A stretch of 64,000 bases of DNA, from contig JAHITX010000093.1 of NCBI GenBank assembly GCA_018817425.1, forward strand, positions 1 through 64,000. Reading direction: 5' to 3'. This DNA comes from Pseudomonadota bacterium (GTDB lineage Bacteria > Desulfobacterota > Desulfobacteria > Desulfobacterales > RPRI01). Positions 43,036-52,651 of this stretch are shown piece after piece. Both the position numbers and the translations under genes were made by a program. Every line of letters starts with the position of its first letter. Position 1 is the first letter of the stretch. The notes below the pieces were generated by a model. That model had not been told where the DNA came from, ran no database searches, and saw nothing but the letters and a program-made list of their open reading frames with translations.

Positions 43036-44016
43036 ATGACAAATGTATTGGTGACAGGCGGTGCCGGTTATATCGGTTCACATGCCTGCAAAGCGCTATC
43101 GAAAGCCGGTTATACCCCCGTTACATATGACAACTTAACTTATGGGCATACCTGGGCGGTTAAATGGGGGCCTTTTGAAAAAGGGGATATTTTGGACAGG
43201 CAAAGGCTTGATGAGGTTATCGTTAAGTACAAGCCTGAAGCGGTCATGCATTTTGCGGCTTTTGCGTATGTGGGAGAATCGGTTGAAAACCCCGGGAAGT
43301 ACTACCGTAACAATGTAGTCGGTTCACTGACGATTCTTGAAGCAATGCGGGACCACGGCATACAGAACATTGTTTTTTCAAGCACCTGTGCAACGTACGG
43401 AATCCCTGAAAAGGTGCCTATTTCGGAGGACTGCCTCCTGGCACCGATCAATCCCTACGGTTTTACGAAACTGATTGTAGAGCAGATGTTAAAGGATTTT
43501 TCGCAGGCCTGTAATTTGAAATTTGTTTCTCTGCGCTATTTTAATGCCGCCGGAGCCGATCCTGATGGCGAGGCAGGTGAGGACCATGACCCGGAAACGC
43601 ATCTCATTCCGCTGGTTTTGGACGCAGCAGCCGGCAGACGTGATTATGTGAAGATCTTCGGTACCGATTACGGCTCTCCTGACGGCACTTGTATTCGGGA
43701 CTATGTACATGTTTCCGATCTTGCCGATGCCCATGTTCTTGCGCTTGAATATCTTAAGAATACCGGAAAGAGCAATGTCTTTAATCTTGGTAACGGTGAA
43801 GGCTTTTCGGTAAGGGAAGTTATTGGAACCGCAAGAGAGATTACCGGTAATAATATCCATGCAATCGAATCGGACAGGCGCCCCGGTGATCCGGCGATTC
43901 TTGTCGGCAGTTCAGATAAAATCAGAAAGATTTTAGGCTGGCAGCCTGCACATGGAAGGCTCAAGGAAATCATCCGGACAGCCTGGAATTGGCATCAAAA
44001 AAGTTTGAATAAATGA
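43036..44016 (+). CDS. galE: UDP-glucose 4-epimerase
   Basis: 326 aa. GGAGYIGSH (8-16), FAAFAYVGESVENPGKYY, SSTCATYG, NPYGFTK (YxxxK) and RYFNAAGADP are all GalE landmarks. Supplies UDP-galactose, the substrate of the two Glf enzymes encoded downstream. Overlaps the Wzm gene by 4 bp. Confidence 0.93.
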   Translation: MTNVLVTGGAGYIGSHACKALSKAGYTPVTYDNLTYGHTWAVKWGPFEKGDILDRQRLDEVIVKYKPEAVMHFAAFAYVGESVENPGKYYRNNVVGSLTILEAMRDHGIQNIVFSSTCATYGIPEKVPISEDCLLAPINPYGFTKLIVEQMLKDFSQACNLKFVSLRYFNAAGADPDGEAGEDHDPETHLIPLVLDAAAGRRDYVKIFGTDYGSPDGTCIRDYVHVSDLADAHVLALEYLKNTGKSNVFNLGNGEGFSVREVIGTAREITGNNIHAIESDRRPGDPAILVGSSDKIRKILGWQPAHGRLKEIIRTAWNWHQKSLNK

Positions 44017-44882
44017 AAAAAAAAGAAACATTAGGACAACAGGTTGTTATTTATAGACCCAATCAAAGGCATGAACTGGGCTTTTTAGAGACCTGGGCAG
44101 TGATGGCGAAAAATATTATAAAGTCGAAAGAGTTGATATGGCAACTGTTTAAACGAGATTTTTTTGCGAGTTATAAAAAATCATTTTTAGGAGTCACCTG
44201 GATATTTATTGCACCTATCATGGGAATTATATCCTGGGTTTTTCTCAACATGACGGGTATGCTCCATCCCGGTGATGTCGGGATACCCTATCCCGCGTAT
44301 GTTTTGGTTGGATCTTCCATATGGGGACTTTTTCTGGGATTTTTTAATGCGGCAAAAGCAACACTGTCATCCGGAAAAGATTTCGTGTTGCAGGTCAACT
44401 ATCCGCATGAAGTGCTGCTGTTTAAGGAAACCGCACAGCATCTGGCAAATTTTTTAGTCACATTTTTTATAAATATAGTTGTCCTTTATATATTTAAAGT
44501 TATTCCCGGCTGGGAAATAGTCTTTTTTCCTATAGTTATTTTGCCCTTGTTTTTTTTGGGGGCTGCATTCGGTCTTGTTTTTTCAATGATATCAGTTGTA
44601 GCAATTGATGTTAATAAAGTTACTGAAATGGGCATGATGCTTTTGATGTATTTAACTCCGGTTATCTATTCTGATAAAATTAACAATGATCTGGTTCAGA
44701 TGATAATCAGGTGGAATCCGCTGACATATCTTGTTTGTTCGGCAAGGGATATAATTATCTACGGCAGATTATATCATGCCGGCGGATATTTTTTGTGTTC
44801 GGGGCTGGCCATATTGTTGTTTATGGTTTCATGGCGCTTGTTCTTCGTGTCTGAGGGAAGGATAATCGAAAGGATGATATGA
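44013..44882 (+). CDS. wzm: Polysaccharide ABC exporter permease (Wzm/TagG type)
   Basis: 289 aa with about six membrane helices. LLWQLFKRDFFASYKKSFLGVTWIFI-like N-terminus and the pattern of ABC-2 O-antigen/teichoic permeases (TPVIYSD, WNPLTYLV). Overlaps wzt by 4 bp. Confidence 0.88.
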   Translation: MKKKETLGQQVVIYRPNQRHELGFLETWAVMAKNIIKSKELIWQLFKRDFFASYKKSFLGVTWIFIAPIMGIISWVFLNMTGMLHPGDVGIPYPAYVLVGSSIWGLFLGFFNAAKATLSSGKDFVLQVNYPHEVLLFKETAQHLANFLVTFFINIVVLYIFKVIPGWEIVFFPIVILPLFFLGAAFGLVFSMISVVAIDVNKVTEMGMMLLMYLTPVIYSDKINNDLVQMIIRWNPLTYLVCSARDIIIYGRLYHAGGYFLCSGLAILLFMVSWRLFFVSEGRIIERMI

Positions 44883-46204
44883 ATATGAATCCGGCGCCGG
44901 GAAAATTTGATGCAGCTTCTGAAAATCTGGATAATGAAGTTGTTGTTTCTATACGAAATGTTTCCAAAAAATTTTGCAAAAAATTAAGGCGGAGTATGGC
45001 TTATGGGATTACGGATCTTTCGAAAAACCTGGTTGGCTTAAAAAACAACACGTCGGAACTTAGGAAAGATGAATTTTGGGCATTGAATGATATTAATTTT
45101 GAGTTAAAAAAAGGAGAATCCATAGGTTTAATCGGCGCAAACGGATCAGGTAAAACAACTTTGCTAAGACTTATTGCAGGAATATTCCCACCTGACAATG
45201 GTGAAATAATTGTTAAAGGAAGAATAGGCGCCTTGATTGCAATCGGTGCAGGGTTTCACCCGCACATGACGGGGCGTGAAAATATTTATCTGAACGGCAC
45301 TATCCTCGGAATGACACGTGATGAGATAAATTCAAAATTTAAAGATATAATAGAATTTGCGGAGATAGGGGATTTTTTAGATGCTCCGGTTTCAACATAT
45401 TCATCAGGGATGCGGGTTAGGCTGGGGTTTTCAATTGCGATTCACAAAGAGCCGGATATACTTTTAATTGATGAAATTTTAGCAGTCGGCGATGCATATT
45501 TTAGAACAAAATGCTATCAGCGTTTATCTGAGTTGATTGACAAATCGGTTGTTTTTATACTGGTTTCACATAATCCGGAAGCCATACTATCAACATGCCA
45601 AAAGGCTATATATCTATCAAATGGTGAAGTTAAGTGTTTAGGTGATGTCGATTCCGTGATGCGGGTTTATGAAGAAGATACCGCATTTAAAAATTTACAG
45701 GATGCTAACATAGAAAAAATACCTCTTGTTAATGCTTCAAGAGGAAATAAGGATGGAGTAAGTATCGAATCGGTTTATTTTCGCAATTCAAAGGGTGAAA
45801 AAATCAGTGTTCCATCAAGCGGAGAAAATGTATTTTTCTGCATTAAATGTAAATCAGATTACGCAATCAAAGAATTAACCGTCAGGATTTCGATATTCAA
45901 AATCGGAGAAAATAATTCCACACTATTTTTATCAAATACACGTGATGAAAACAAGATATCGATATCAGAAGGAATAAATGAAATACAAACATATCTTCCT
46001 TATCTGGGTTTAATGCCTGGATCGTATCGTCTGAGCACAGCTGTTGTTAAAGGAATGTGGTATGAACTTGATGTGGTTCTGGCATTCTCTTTTAAAGTCG
46101 GACTAAAAAAAAACCAGTCGAATTTGCATCGTTCAAAATATTATCAACATCGAACCTGGAAAGTGTCTAAAACAACTAATTATAATGAAAAAATCTTCCC
46201 TTAA
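44879..46204 (+). CDS. wzt: Polysaccharide ABC exporter ATPase with C-terminal binding domain
   Basis: 441 aa. Walker A GANGSGKTT, a MTGRENIYLNG segment, signature YSSGMRVRLGFSIA, Walker B ILLIDEILAVGD and H-loop VSHNPE. The extra ~170 residues after about 265 match Wzt C-terminal domains that recognise the modified non-reducing end of the glycan, so this exporter probably needs a capped chain. Confidence 0.9.
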   Translation: MNMNPAPGKFDAASENLDNEVVVSIRNVSKKFCKKLRRSMAYGITDLSKNLVGLKNNTSELRKDEFWALNDINFELKKGESIGLIGANGSGKTTLLRLIAGIFPPDNGEIIVKGRIGALIAIGAGFHPHMTGRENIYLNGTILGMTRDEINSKFKDIIEFAEIGDFLDAPVSTYSSGMRVRLGFSIAIHKEPDILLIDEILAVGDAYFRTKCYQRLSELIDKSVVFILVSHNPEAILSTCQKAIYLSNGEVKCLGDVDSVMRVYEEDTAFKNLQDANIEKIPLVNASRGNKDGVSIESVYFRNSKGEKISVPSSGENVFFCIKCKSDYAIKELTVRISIFKIGENNSTLFLSNTRDENKISISEGINEIQTYLPYLGLMPGSYRLSTAVVKGMWYELDVVLAFSFKVGLKKNQSNLHRSKYYQHRTWKVSKTTNYNEKIFP

Positions 46205-47288
46205 TAGAGGGCATGAAACATTACACGGCTTAGTGATACTTGACCGGATAGGTGACCCCGTATTTGGTATGAACAAGAGCATTATTTTGGCCGAAAAATA
46301 TCTTCAGAAGCATAATATTAGACTTTATTATATTTCATCTTCATCACCTCATAGGTTAATAATCAGCACGATTAGAATGCTATTGAAATCGAGAAAATTA
46401 AATTTTGATTTTGTTATTTTTAACAGCGCGGCGTCAATTTATTATGTCAATGTTCATGGCATATATACGAGTTTCGCATTGCCTCTTTTTTATTTGTTTT
46501 CAAAATTCAAAATACCGATATACATATATTGGCATGAGACAGAATGGGCTTTTAAAAGGTTGAAAGAAGAAAAGCCGCTCGGCTTTAAACTCATGAACAA
46601 AATTGCTTCACGCCCGGAGGTTACCCATTTAACAGCCTCTGAAGTATGTAATCGGTATATTAAAAACTGTTATCCTGGAACAATGTCGTATGTAATAAAT
46701 GAATGTTCTATTATTCCAGATGATTATAATAAAATAGTAGTGCCATCGAACCCTCCAAAAGTGATAAATATTGCGAGTATGCAAGAACGAAAAGGGACAG
46801 ATCTATTTGTCAAAACAGCCATCGAGGTTTGCAAAAAGCACCCAAGTGTTGAATTTGTATGGATTGGAGATGAAAAAAAATTCGGTACATGGAAAAATGA
46901 TATTCAGTTGGCTGGTTTGCAGGACCGTATCCGTTTCCTGGGATATATGTATATCCCTTTTAGCGAACTTCATACTGCAAGTCTTTTCTTTCTGGCAAGC
47001 AGGGATGATCCTTTCCCTTTGTCAGTCCTGGAGGCAATGTGCTTAGGGAGAAATATCTTAACGTTCAACGTGGGAGGAGCTCCCGAAGCATTAGGAGGGC
47101 ACGGCATTTTGATAGAACCATTTGATACGGATGCAGCGGCAAATGAAATTTTGAAACTTTTAGGCAGTCCACCGGAAAAATTAATAAACAAAAAGTTAAG
47201 AGAAAGATATTATCAACTGTATACACCTGAAATATTTGCCGTAAAACTTAACGATATTGTGAGAAATCGGTTGGAAAAAACCAAATAG
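46185..47288 (+). CDS. GT4-like glycosyltransferase
   Basis: 367 aa GT-B fold. The C-terminal half shows VINIASMQERKGTDLFVKTA, VEFVWIGDE, RIRFLGYM and the nucleotide-sugar motif ASRDDPFPLSVLEAMCLG. Starts inside the end of wzt (20-bp overlap). Confidence 0.85.
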   Translation: MKKSSLNRGHETLHGLVILDRIGDPVFGMNKSIILAEKYLQKHNIRLYYISSSSPHRLIISTIRMLLKSRKLNFDFVIFNSAASIYYVNVHGIYTSFALPLFYLFSKFKIPIYIYWHETEWAFKRLKEEKPLGFKLMNKIASRPEVTHLTASEVCNRYIKNCYPGTMSYVINECSIIPDDYNKIVVPSNPPKVINIASMQERKGTDLFVKTAIEVCKKHPSVEFVWIGDEKKFGTWKNDIQLAGLQDRIRFLGYMYIPFSELHTASLFFLASRDDPFPLSVLEAMCLGRNILTFNVGGAPEALGGHGILIEPFDTDAAANEILKLLGSPPEKLINKKLRERYYQLYTPEIFAVKLNDIVRNRLEKTK

Positions 47289-47301
47289 CAACGAAGAGTT
47301 T

Positions 47302-48264
47302 ATGAGCAAAAGATATCATTCAATAGACATAGCAGAATCAGAAATTGTTGCGGATTTAAGAAAGAAGAACAACAGGCCGCTGGTCATTGCCTGTAGCGGT
47401 CCATCGGTTGCCGAGGTCGATTATTATCGAATCCCTGGCAATCCTGTTATTTTCAGGATGAATCTGTTTTTTCTGGAACAGGATTATCTTTTCGGAAAAC
47501 ATGTGGATGCATACTTCTGGGCGGTTTACCGAGAGGTCATACAGGATGAATTGTATGATTTAATTATTGACAAAAAATATAACGTTGAAAATTATTTTTA
47601 TCCGATGAAGCTGGTCGATGAAAACCGCTCGCACCGGCTTGAAATCGATAAAATTCATGAAAAAATCTTTCAACCGGCTTATGATCATTGGAACCTCATG
47701 TCGACCGTTCCTGAAATTGCCAGAATCATGATGGTCCGCCCTATACCCACCGTTGGACTTCAGGCTCTTGCAACAGGACTCATTCTGGGGTTCAAAGAAA
47801 TTTATATCATTGGGATGGATTTTTATCAGTCGACAGACAAGAGATATGGCTATGAAATTCCGGATAGAATAAAATCAAAAACATCCCCCATGCACTTCAA
47901 GGTAGGTTATGAACAAAAAGCACATAGTTTTGAGAACGACACCTATGTGTTTTCAGTGCTCCAAAGACTGTTCCCGGAGGTAAAGATATATTCATTAGCC
48001 CCTCGATCATATCTTTCTGAATTAACCGGGCTTTCTCCTCTACGGGAAAAGGAGAATAATCTGTTTGTCAAAAAAAATATAATTGGCACTTCAAGAAAAG
48101 AAAGTCGACCGATTAATGAAAATATCATTTTAAAAAGCAAAGGTCTTAAAAAAAAAATTATCCCTTTTATTTATGCGTTACTTAGTATTTTTGCCAAGTA
48201 TAAATTCGGCAGGAAAGTTTTAATTCAGTTGAAGCATGATGTTTTCGGGAAATTGGAACTTTAA
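47302..48264 (+). CDS. GT42 sialyltransferase-like glycosyltransferase
   Basis: 320 aa. VIACSGPSVAEVDYYRIPGN and VIFRMNLFFLEQDYLFGKHV near the N-terminus, GLQALATGLILGFKEIYIIG and DFYQ match CstI/CstII-type alpha-2,3/2,8-sialyltransferases (GT42), which use CMP-sialic acid. With neuB and neuA homologues downstream it probably transfers a nonulosonic acid. The miniature element follows 8 bp after the stop. Confidence 0.8.
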   Translation: MSKRYHSIDIAESEIVADLRKKNNRPLVIACSGPSVAEVDYYRIPGNPVIFRMNLFFLEQDYLFGKHVDAYFWAVYREVIQDELYDLIIDKKYNVENYFYPMKLVDENRSHRLEIDKIHEKIFQPAYDHWNLMSTVPEIARIMMVRPIPTVGLQALATGLILGFKEIYIIGMDFYQSTDKRYGYEIPDRIKSKTSPMHFKVGYEQKAHSFENDTYVFSVLQRLFPEVKIYSLAPRSYLSELTGLSPLREKENNLFVKKNIIGTSRKESRPINENIILKSKGLKKKIIPFIYALLSIFAKYKFGRKVLIQLKHDVFGKLEL

Positions 48265-48272
48265 TTAAAGAT

Positions 48273-48404
48273 GATGGACTCGTAAAAAGTCCTTTTCTCG
48301 TCATTCCCGTGTAAACGGGAATCCAGAAGTGGTTGTAAATACTGGATTCACACCTTCGTGGGAATGACAATTAAGAGGATTCGGCGACTTTTTACGAGTC
48401 CATC
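48273..48404 (+). mobile_element. Miniature inverted-repeat element, family 2
   Basis: 132 bp with perfect 19-bp terminal repeats GATGGACTCGTAAAAAGTC and GACTTTTTACGAGTCCATC, flanked by the 6-bp direct repeat AAAGAT (48267-48272 and 48405-48410). A second nested inverted repeat built on GTCATTCCCG/GGGAATGAC and ATCCAG/CTGGAT fills the interior. No coding capacity. It lies 27 bp before the next gene. Confidence 0.9.
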
Positions 48405-48431
48405 AAAGATGTTTCTGGAGAAGTATTTCTT

Positions 48432-48971
48432 TTGATTAAACGGATTCATACTAAAATCAGAATAATATGGTTTAAACATATAAAAAAACTGCATAAAAAG
48501 ATTGTTGTTTTAATCTATGATTTTGATGGTGTCATGACAGACAATAAAGTTCTATTGAGTCAGGATGGGATAGAGCTTGTCCAGGTAACCCGGGCTGACG
48601 GTCTGGGCGTTGATATGATCAGAAATCTTGGCATAAAACAGATGATACTAAGTACTGAAACCAACCCGGTTGTCGGAAAAAGAGCGGAAAAACTCAGGAT
48701 TGATGCGGTAACCGGTTGCAAAGACAAAAAAGAATATATTGACTCGTATTGTGCAAAAGAAGGCATAACGTTTGAAAATGTTCTTTATGTTGGAAATGAT
48801 CTTAACGATCTTGAAGCGATGCAAAATGCCGGTTTTTCACTGGCGCCGAAAGATGCCCACCCTTTGATAAGAAAGACAGCCGATTTGGTTACATGTGCAA
48901 AAGGAGGGCAGGGCGTAATCAAAGAGCTTGCCGAATGGTTGGTGGGCGAATATAAATGGCTGAAAAAATAA
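48432..48971 (+). CDS. KdsC-like HAD phosphatase
   Basis: 179 aa with a TTG start; no ATG precedes the catalytic region and GGAG lies 12 bases upstream. The nucleophile motif YDFDGVMTDN, LSTETN, and YVGNDLNDLEAM are typical of the C0-type phosphatases KdsC and N-acylneuraminate-9-phosphatase. Given neuB and neuA nearby, it is likely to dephosphorylate the nonulosonate-phosphate. Confidence 0.85.
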   Translation: MIKRIHTKIRIIWFKHIKKLHKKIVVLIYDFDGVMTDNKVLLSQDGIELVQVTRADGLGVDMIRNLGIKQMILSTETNPVVGKRAEKLRIDAVTGCKDKKEYIDSYCAKEGITFENVLYVGNDLNDLEAMQNAGFSLAPKDAHPLIRKTADLVTCAKGGQGVIKELAEWLVGEYKWLKK

Positions 48972-49022
48972 AAAAGACCAATTGTTGCCTTAAGTATTAA
49001 AAATAATTAAGGGTGTTAAAAA

Positions 49023-50174
49023 GTGAATTTTGAAGGAGTAAGATATCTTGTGATCGGGGCGGGTTTTTTCGGCTCTGTGATTGCGGAACGAATTGCAAAT
49101 GATAAAATGGAAAAAGTCATAGTGATTGATAAGCGATCACATTTAGGAGGTAATTGTTATTCTGAGATAGATGATGAGACGGGCATAGAGTTTCATAAAT
49201 ACGGTACTCACATATTTCATACCTCAAACGAGAAAGTATGGAACTACATCAACCGCTTTACCTCTTTCAATGGATACCGCCATCAGGTACTTGCCGTATA
49301 TAAAGACAAAGTCTATCAAATGCCTATCAACCTGGAAACTATCAATTCATTTTACGGCATTAATCTGAAGCCCTTTGAAGTGGATGGCTTTTTAAAATCT
49401 GAGATAGAAAAAGAAAGCTTTTCAATTCCTGACAACCTTGAACAAAAGGCGATCTTATCGGTTGGCAGGAGTTTGTATGACGCATTTATAAAGGGGTACA
49501 CCGAAAAACAGTGGCAAAAGTCTCCGAGGCTTTTACCCGCATCAATAGTAGACAGGCTTCCTGTTAGAAAAAACTATGATGAGAATTATTTCTTTGATCA
49601 ATGGCAAGGTATTCCGAGTCATGGATATAGCGATATTTTCAAAAGGATGTTGGATAACCAAAATATTTATTTGAATACAAAAGTGGACTATTTCGATATT
49701 GCCGATCAAGTTCCCGACACTTGCCGAATTATATATAGCGGTCCGATCGATAGATTTTTCAATTACAGGTTCGGAAAACTCGAATGGCGCAGTCTCGATT
49801 TTGAGCGGGAGGTTGTAGGCGTGGAGGATTTCCAAGGCACTTCGGTAATGAATTATCCTGAACTTTCCGTTTCGTATATACGTATTCATGAACCAAGGCA
49901 TTTACATGTAGAAAGAGCTTACACCAAGGATAAAACGCTCATTTTTAGAGAATATCCTAAAGCGGATACAGGAGATAATCCTTATTATCCTGTCAATACC
50001 CCTGAGAATCAGAAAATATTTCAAAAATATGCCGATGAAAGCAAAAAAGTTCACAATGTCATTTTTGGAGGGCGTTTGGGTGAATACAGGTATTATGATA
50101 TGGATCAGGCTATTGAATCGGCATTGAACATTTACGAGAATATAATTAAGGCCGGAAACTTAACTGCAATATGA
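49023..50174 (+). CDS. glf: UDP-galactopyranose mutase (first copy)
   Basis: 383 aa, GTG start. FAD site LVIGAGFFGSVIAERIAN, DKRSHLGGNCYSE, then the family segments HKYGTHIFHTSNEKVWNYINRF, GYTEKQW, ARG-containing RLPVRKNYDENYFFDQWQGIP, and GRLGEYRYYDMDQAIESAL. Converts UDP-galactopyranose to UDP-galactofuranose. Confidence 0.93.
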   Translation: MNFEGVRYLVIGAGFFGSVIAERIANDKMEKVIVIDKRSHLGGNCYSEIDDETGIEFHKYGTHIFHTSNEKVWNYINRFTSFNGYRHQVLAVYKDKVYQMPINLETINSFYGINLKPFEVDGFLKSEIEKESFSIPDNLEQKAILSVGRSLYDAFIKGYTEKQWQKSPRLLPASIVDRLPVRKNYDENYFFDQWQGIPSHGYSDIFKRMLDNQNIYLNTKVDYFDIADQVPDTCRIIYSGPIDRFFNYRFGKLEWRSLDFEREVVGVEDFQGTSVMNYPELSVSYIRIHEPRHLHVERAYTKDKTLIFREYPKADTGDNPYYPVNTPENQKIFQKYADESKKVHNVIFGGRLGEYRYYDMDQAIESALNIYENIIKAGNLTAI

Positions 50175-50206
50175 AACCACTTTTTGATATTTTACGAGTG
50201 TAGATA

Positions 50207-50944
50207 ATGGAAGATGCCAATGAAAGCCTTGCTATTGTAATACCGGCCTATAATGAAGAAAGACTTATAGAAAAAACTGTGAGGGAATGGATTGAAAAAC
50301 TGCGGAATCTTAAAATAGATTTTAAAATGCATGTTTATAATGATGGATCTACCGACAGTACTTTTTCCAGACTTGAAAAGCTCAAACATGATTATTCGGA
50401 ATTAGTGATTCATAACAAAAAGAACAGTGGTCATGGCCCTACAATTCTTTTTGGTTACTTGGATAATTGCGAATGCCACTGGATATTCCAGACGGATTCA
50501 GACCGGGAAATGGATCCTGAATATTTCAATAGTCTCTGGGAAAACAGGAAAAATTACGATTTTCTTATAGGGTGTAGAGATGGCAGGAGACAGCCACTTG
50601 CCCGCAAGATTGTCAGCGTCTTTTCACGTATGATTGTCCATGCATTTTACGGTAAAGGCGTATTTGATGTGAATTCTCCTTATAGGCTTATGAGAGTATC
50701 CGTCTTTAAACCATATTTTTCTATTATTCCGACTGATACCTTTGCGCCGAATTTAATAATCAGCGGTATAGCTTCTTTAAAAAAAATGCGGATTCTGGAA
50801 TGTTTAGTGCCCCAAGTTGGACGAAAATCAGGACAAGTAACCTTGGATTCGAGTATGCGAATACTGCTCAAAGCCTCTTTTACTTCCTTTGTCCAGACCA
50901 TCAAGTTTCGATTTGATATATGTTGTAATGATGCAAGACCATAG
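50207..50944 (+). CDS. GT2 glycosyltransferase
   Basis: 245 aa. LAIVIPAYNEERLIEKTV, YNDGSTDST, and the metal site QTDSDREMDP. No membrane segment is evident. It lies between glf and a multi-span GT and resembles the polyprenyl-phosphate glycosyltransferases that charge lipid carriers. Confidence 0.83.
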   Translation: MEDANESLAIVIPAYNEERLIEKTVREWIEKLRNLKIDFKMHVYNDGSTDSTFSRLEKLKHDYSELVIHNKKNSGHGPTILFGYLDNCECHWIFQTDSDREMDPEYFNSLWENRKNYDFLIGCRDGRRQPLARKIVSVFSRMIVHAFYGKGVFDVNSPYRLMRVSVFKPYFSIIPTDTFAPNLIISGIASLKKMRILECLVPQVGRKSGQVTLDSSMRILLKASFTSFVQTIKFRFDICCNDARP

Positions 50945-51034
50945 GACAAATTGTGCGGATAAAGATATGAATCATCTGTATAGTTGGAAAGAATGTGCGG
51001 CATTCGATATTGATCAGGTAGTGAAGCTTATATT

Positions 51035-52618
51035 GTGAAATGTTTTGATACTGGGTCAATATCCCGGATGGTTTCTAAAACCAGCTATTACTTTGGAATG
51101 CAAATATTATTGGTATTTATTTTTACCATACTTTTGCATTTAGGCACATTTGCCGGTCTTGATACTGATTTTCAGGCTTATGCCTTGTATTCCAAACTTA
51201 TCTGGAATGGGCAGATACCCTATGTTGATTTTTTCTCACATAAACCCCCTCTTTATTTCTATCTGCTTTTACCGGGAAATATGACTGGCGGCAGTCTGTT
51301 TTCATTTTTTGCCGTTCACTTAATTTGTGTCAGCTTGTTAAATTGTTTAATATTTTATTATGCCGCGAATATGAGAAAGGAATATAGTTTAATTAGAGGG
51401 GTATATGCGTGGCTGTTTTTTAATATGATCACAGTAGTCCAGTTTTTTGGATATGGCAATCTGAATGGGAGTATAGTTTATGTTTCAATTGGTTTTAATC
51501 TGATTAGCTTTATTTTATTAGCAACAGTGAAGACGAATATTGAAGCAGGTCGGGATAATTTACTGTTGGTATTTTTTGCGGGTGTTTGCAGCGGATTGAG
51601 TTTTTTAACCCGGTTTGGAATGGCTCCCAATATTATATTTATTATGCTTTTAATGTATCTGATATTTCAAAAGAAATATTCAGGAAAAGATATTATTGCA
51701 TTGACGGTTTGCTATGGTATTGGATTTTTTATACCCGTGGCTGTAATTCTATATGTTTTGGGCTTTCCTTTCAAAATAATATATGAACAATTAATCGTTT
51801 ATAATTCTCTTTATTCTCATTTAGGCAAAAGCACATTTGCTTTATTGCAAATATTTGGCAGACCTTTAATATATGGAGTATATCTAATAAAATATGCAAA
51901 GCCGTTAATAATCATTTGCTTTCTGGCTCTTTCTTATTCTTTATATGCAAATAAAAAAGAGGATGGGAAGTTTGTCTTTATTAAAAATGCAAATCGGCTT
52001 TTTAAGAACTCGGTTGTTGTTTGGCTTGTTATTTATTTGTTAGCCGAGTTGTTCATGGTGGCATTACAGGGTACAGGCCTCAAACAATATCCTTTTTTTG
52101 CTGTTTTTGTTCCATTGTCTTTGCTTGCCGCCCTGTCATTGGAATATATTATAAAAATAAATAAAATATTATCAAGTCAATTTGTGTTCAGAATATTTGT
52201 AACACTTTTCTTAATACAGTTTGGAGTAGCTTTTTACCATGCCGGGGACCGCTTGGTCTCAGTCCTGAAGTGGCCTGAATCTCAATTGGCTAGTGAAATT
52301 AAGAGATATGCAAAAAACAATCACGATCTGTTTACCTTGAACTTTCAGGGGTATATCTATCTTGAAACAGGTTTGATTCCTCCGGTTACCCGAAACTGTT
52401 ATATTGATTCGCATTGGAATTATTTTGATAAAAGACCTGACCTTGAACGTTATATCTGGCAAGGACTTGAGGATAATCTTCCAGCTGTGGTGACTAGAGC
52501 AGTGAAAAATACTATCCCGGATTCTGCAGTTTTGTTCATGTCACACTATCGTGAAGTTGGTGTTTATCCGACTAATTATAGCGGAGATACAATGTTGTAT
52601 ATCCGCAAAGAACTGTAA
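51035..52618 (+). CDS. GT39/ArnT-like membrane glycosyltransferase
   Basis: 527 aa, GTG start, about eleven membrane helices. The first periplasmic loop has TDFQAYALYSKLIWNGQIPYVD then FFSHKPPLYFY, the acidic and aromatic pattern of GT-C enzymes. Adjacent to a GT2 that could supply the lipid-linked sugar. Confidence 0.78.
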   Translation: MKCFDTGSISRMVSKTSYYFGMQILLVFIFTILLHLGTFAGLDTDFQAYALYSKLIWNGQIPYVDFFSHKPPLYFYLLLPGNMTGGSLFSFFAVHLICVSLLNCLIFYYAANMRKEYSLIRGVYAWLFFNMITVVQFFGYGNLNGSIVYVSIGFNLISFILLATVKTNIEAGRDNLLLVFFAGVCSGLSFLTRFGMAPNIIFIMLLMYLIFQKKYSGKDIIALTVCYGIGFFIPVAVILYVLGFPFKIIYEQLIVYNSLYSHLGKSTFALLQIFGRPLIYGVYLIKYAKPLIIICFLALSYSLYANKKEDGKFVFIKNANRLFKNSVVVWLVIYLLAELFMVALQGTGLKQYPFFAVFVPLSLLAALSLEYIIKINKILSSQFVFRIFVTLFLIQFGVAFYHAGDRLVSVLKWPESQLASEIKRYAKNNHDLFTLNFQGYIYLETGLIPPVTRNCYIDSHWNYFDKRPDLERYIWQGLEDNLPAVVTRAVKNTIPDSAVLFMSHYREVGVYPTNYSGDTMLYIRKEL

Positions 52619-52651
52619 AGTTCAAAGCAAATTATACTTATGGAGGGCAAG

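Noticed and set aside
48182-48370. Minus-strand open frame across the second miniature element
   Set aside because: It is a by-product of the inverted-repeat element and overlaps the end of the GT42 gene.
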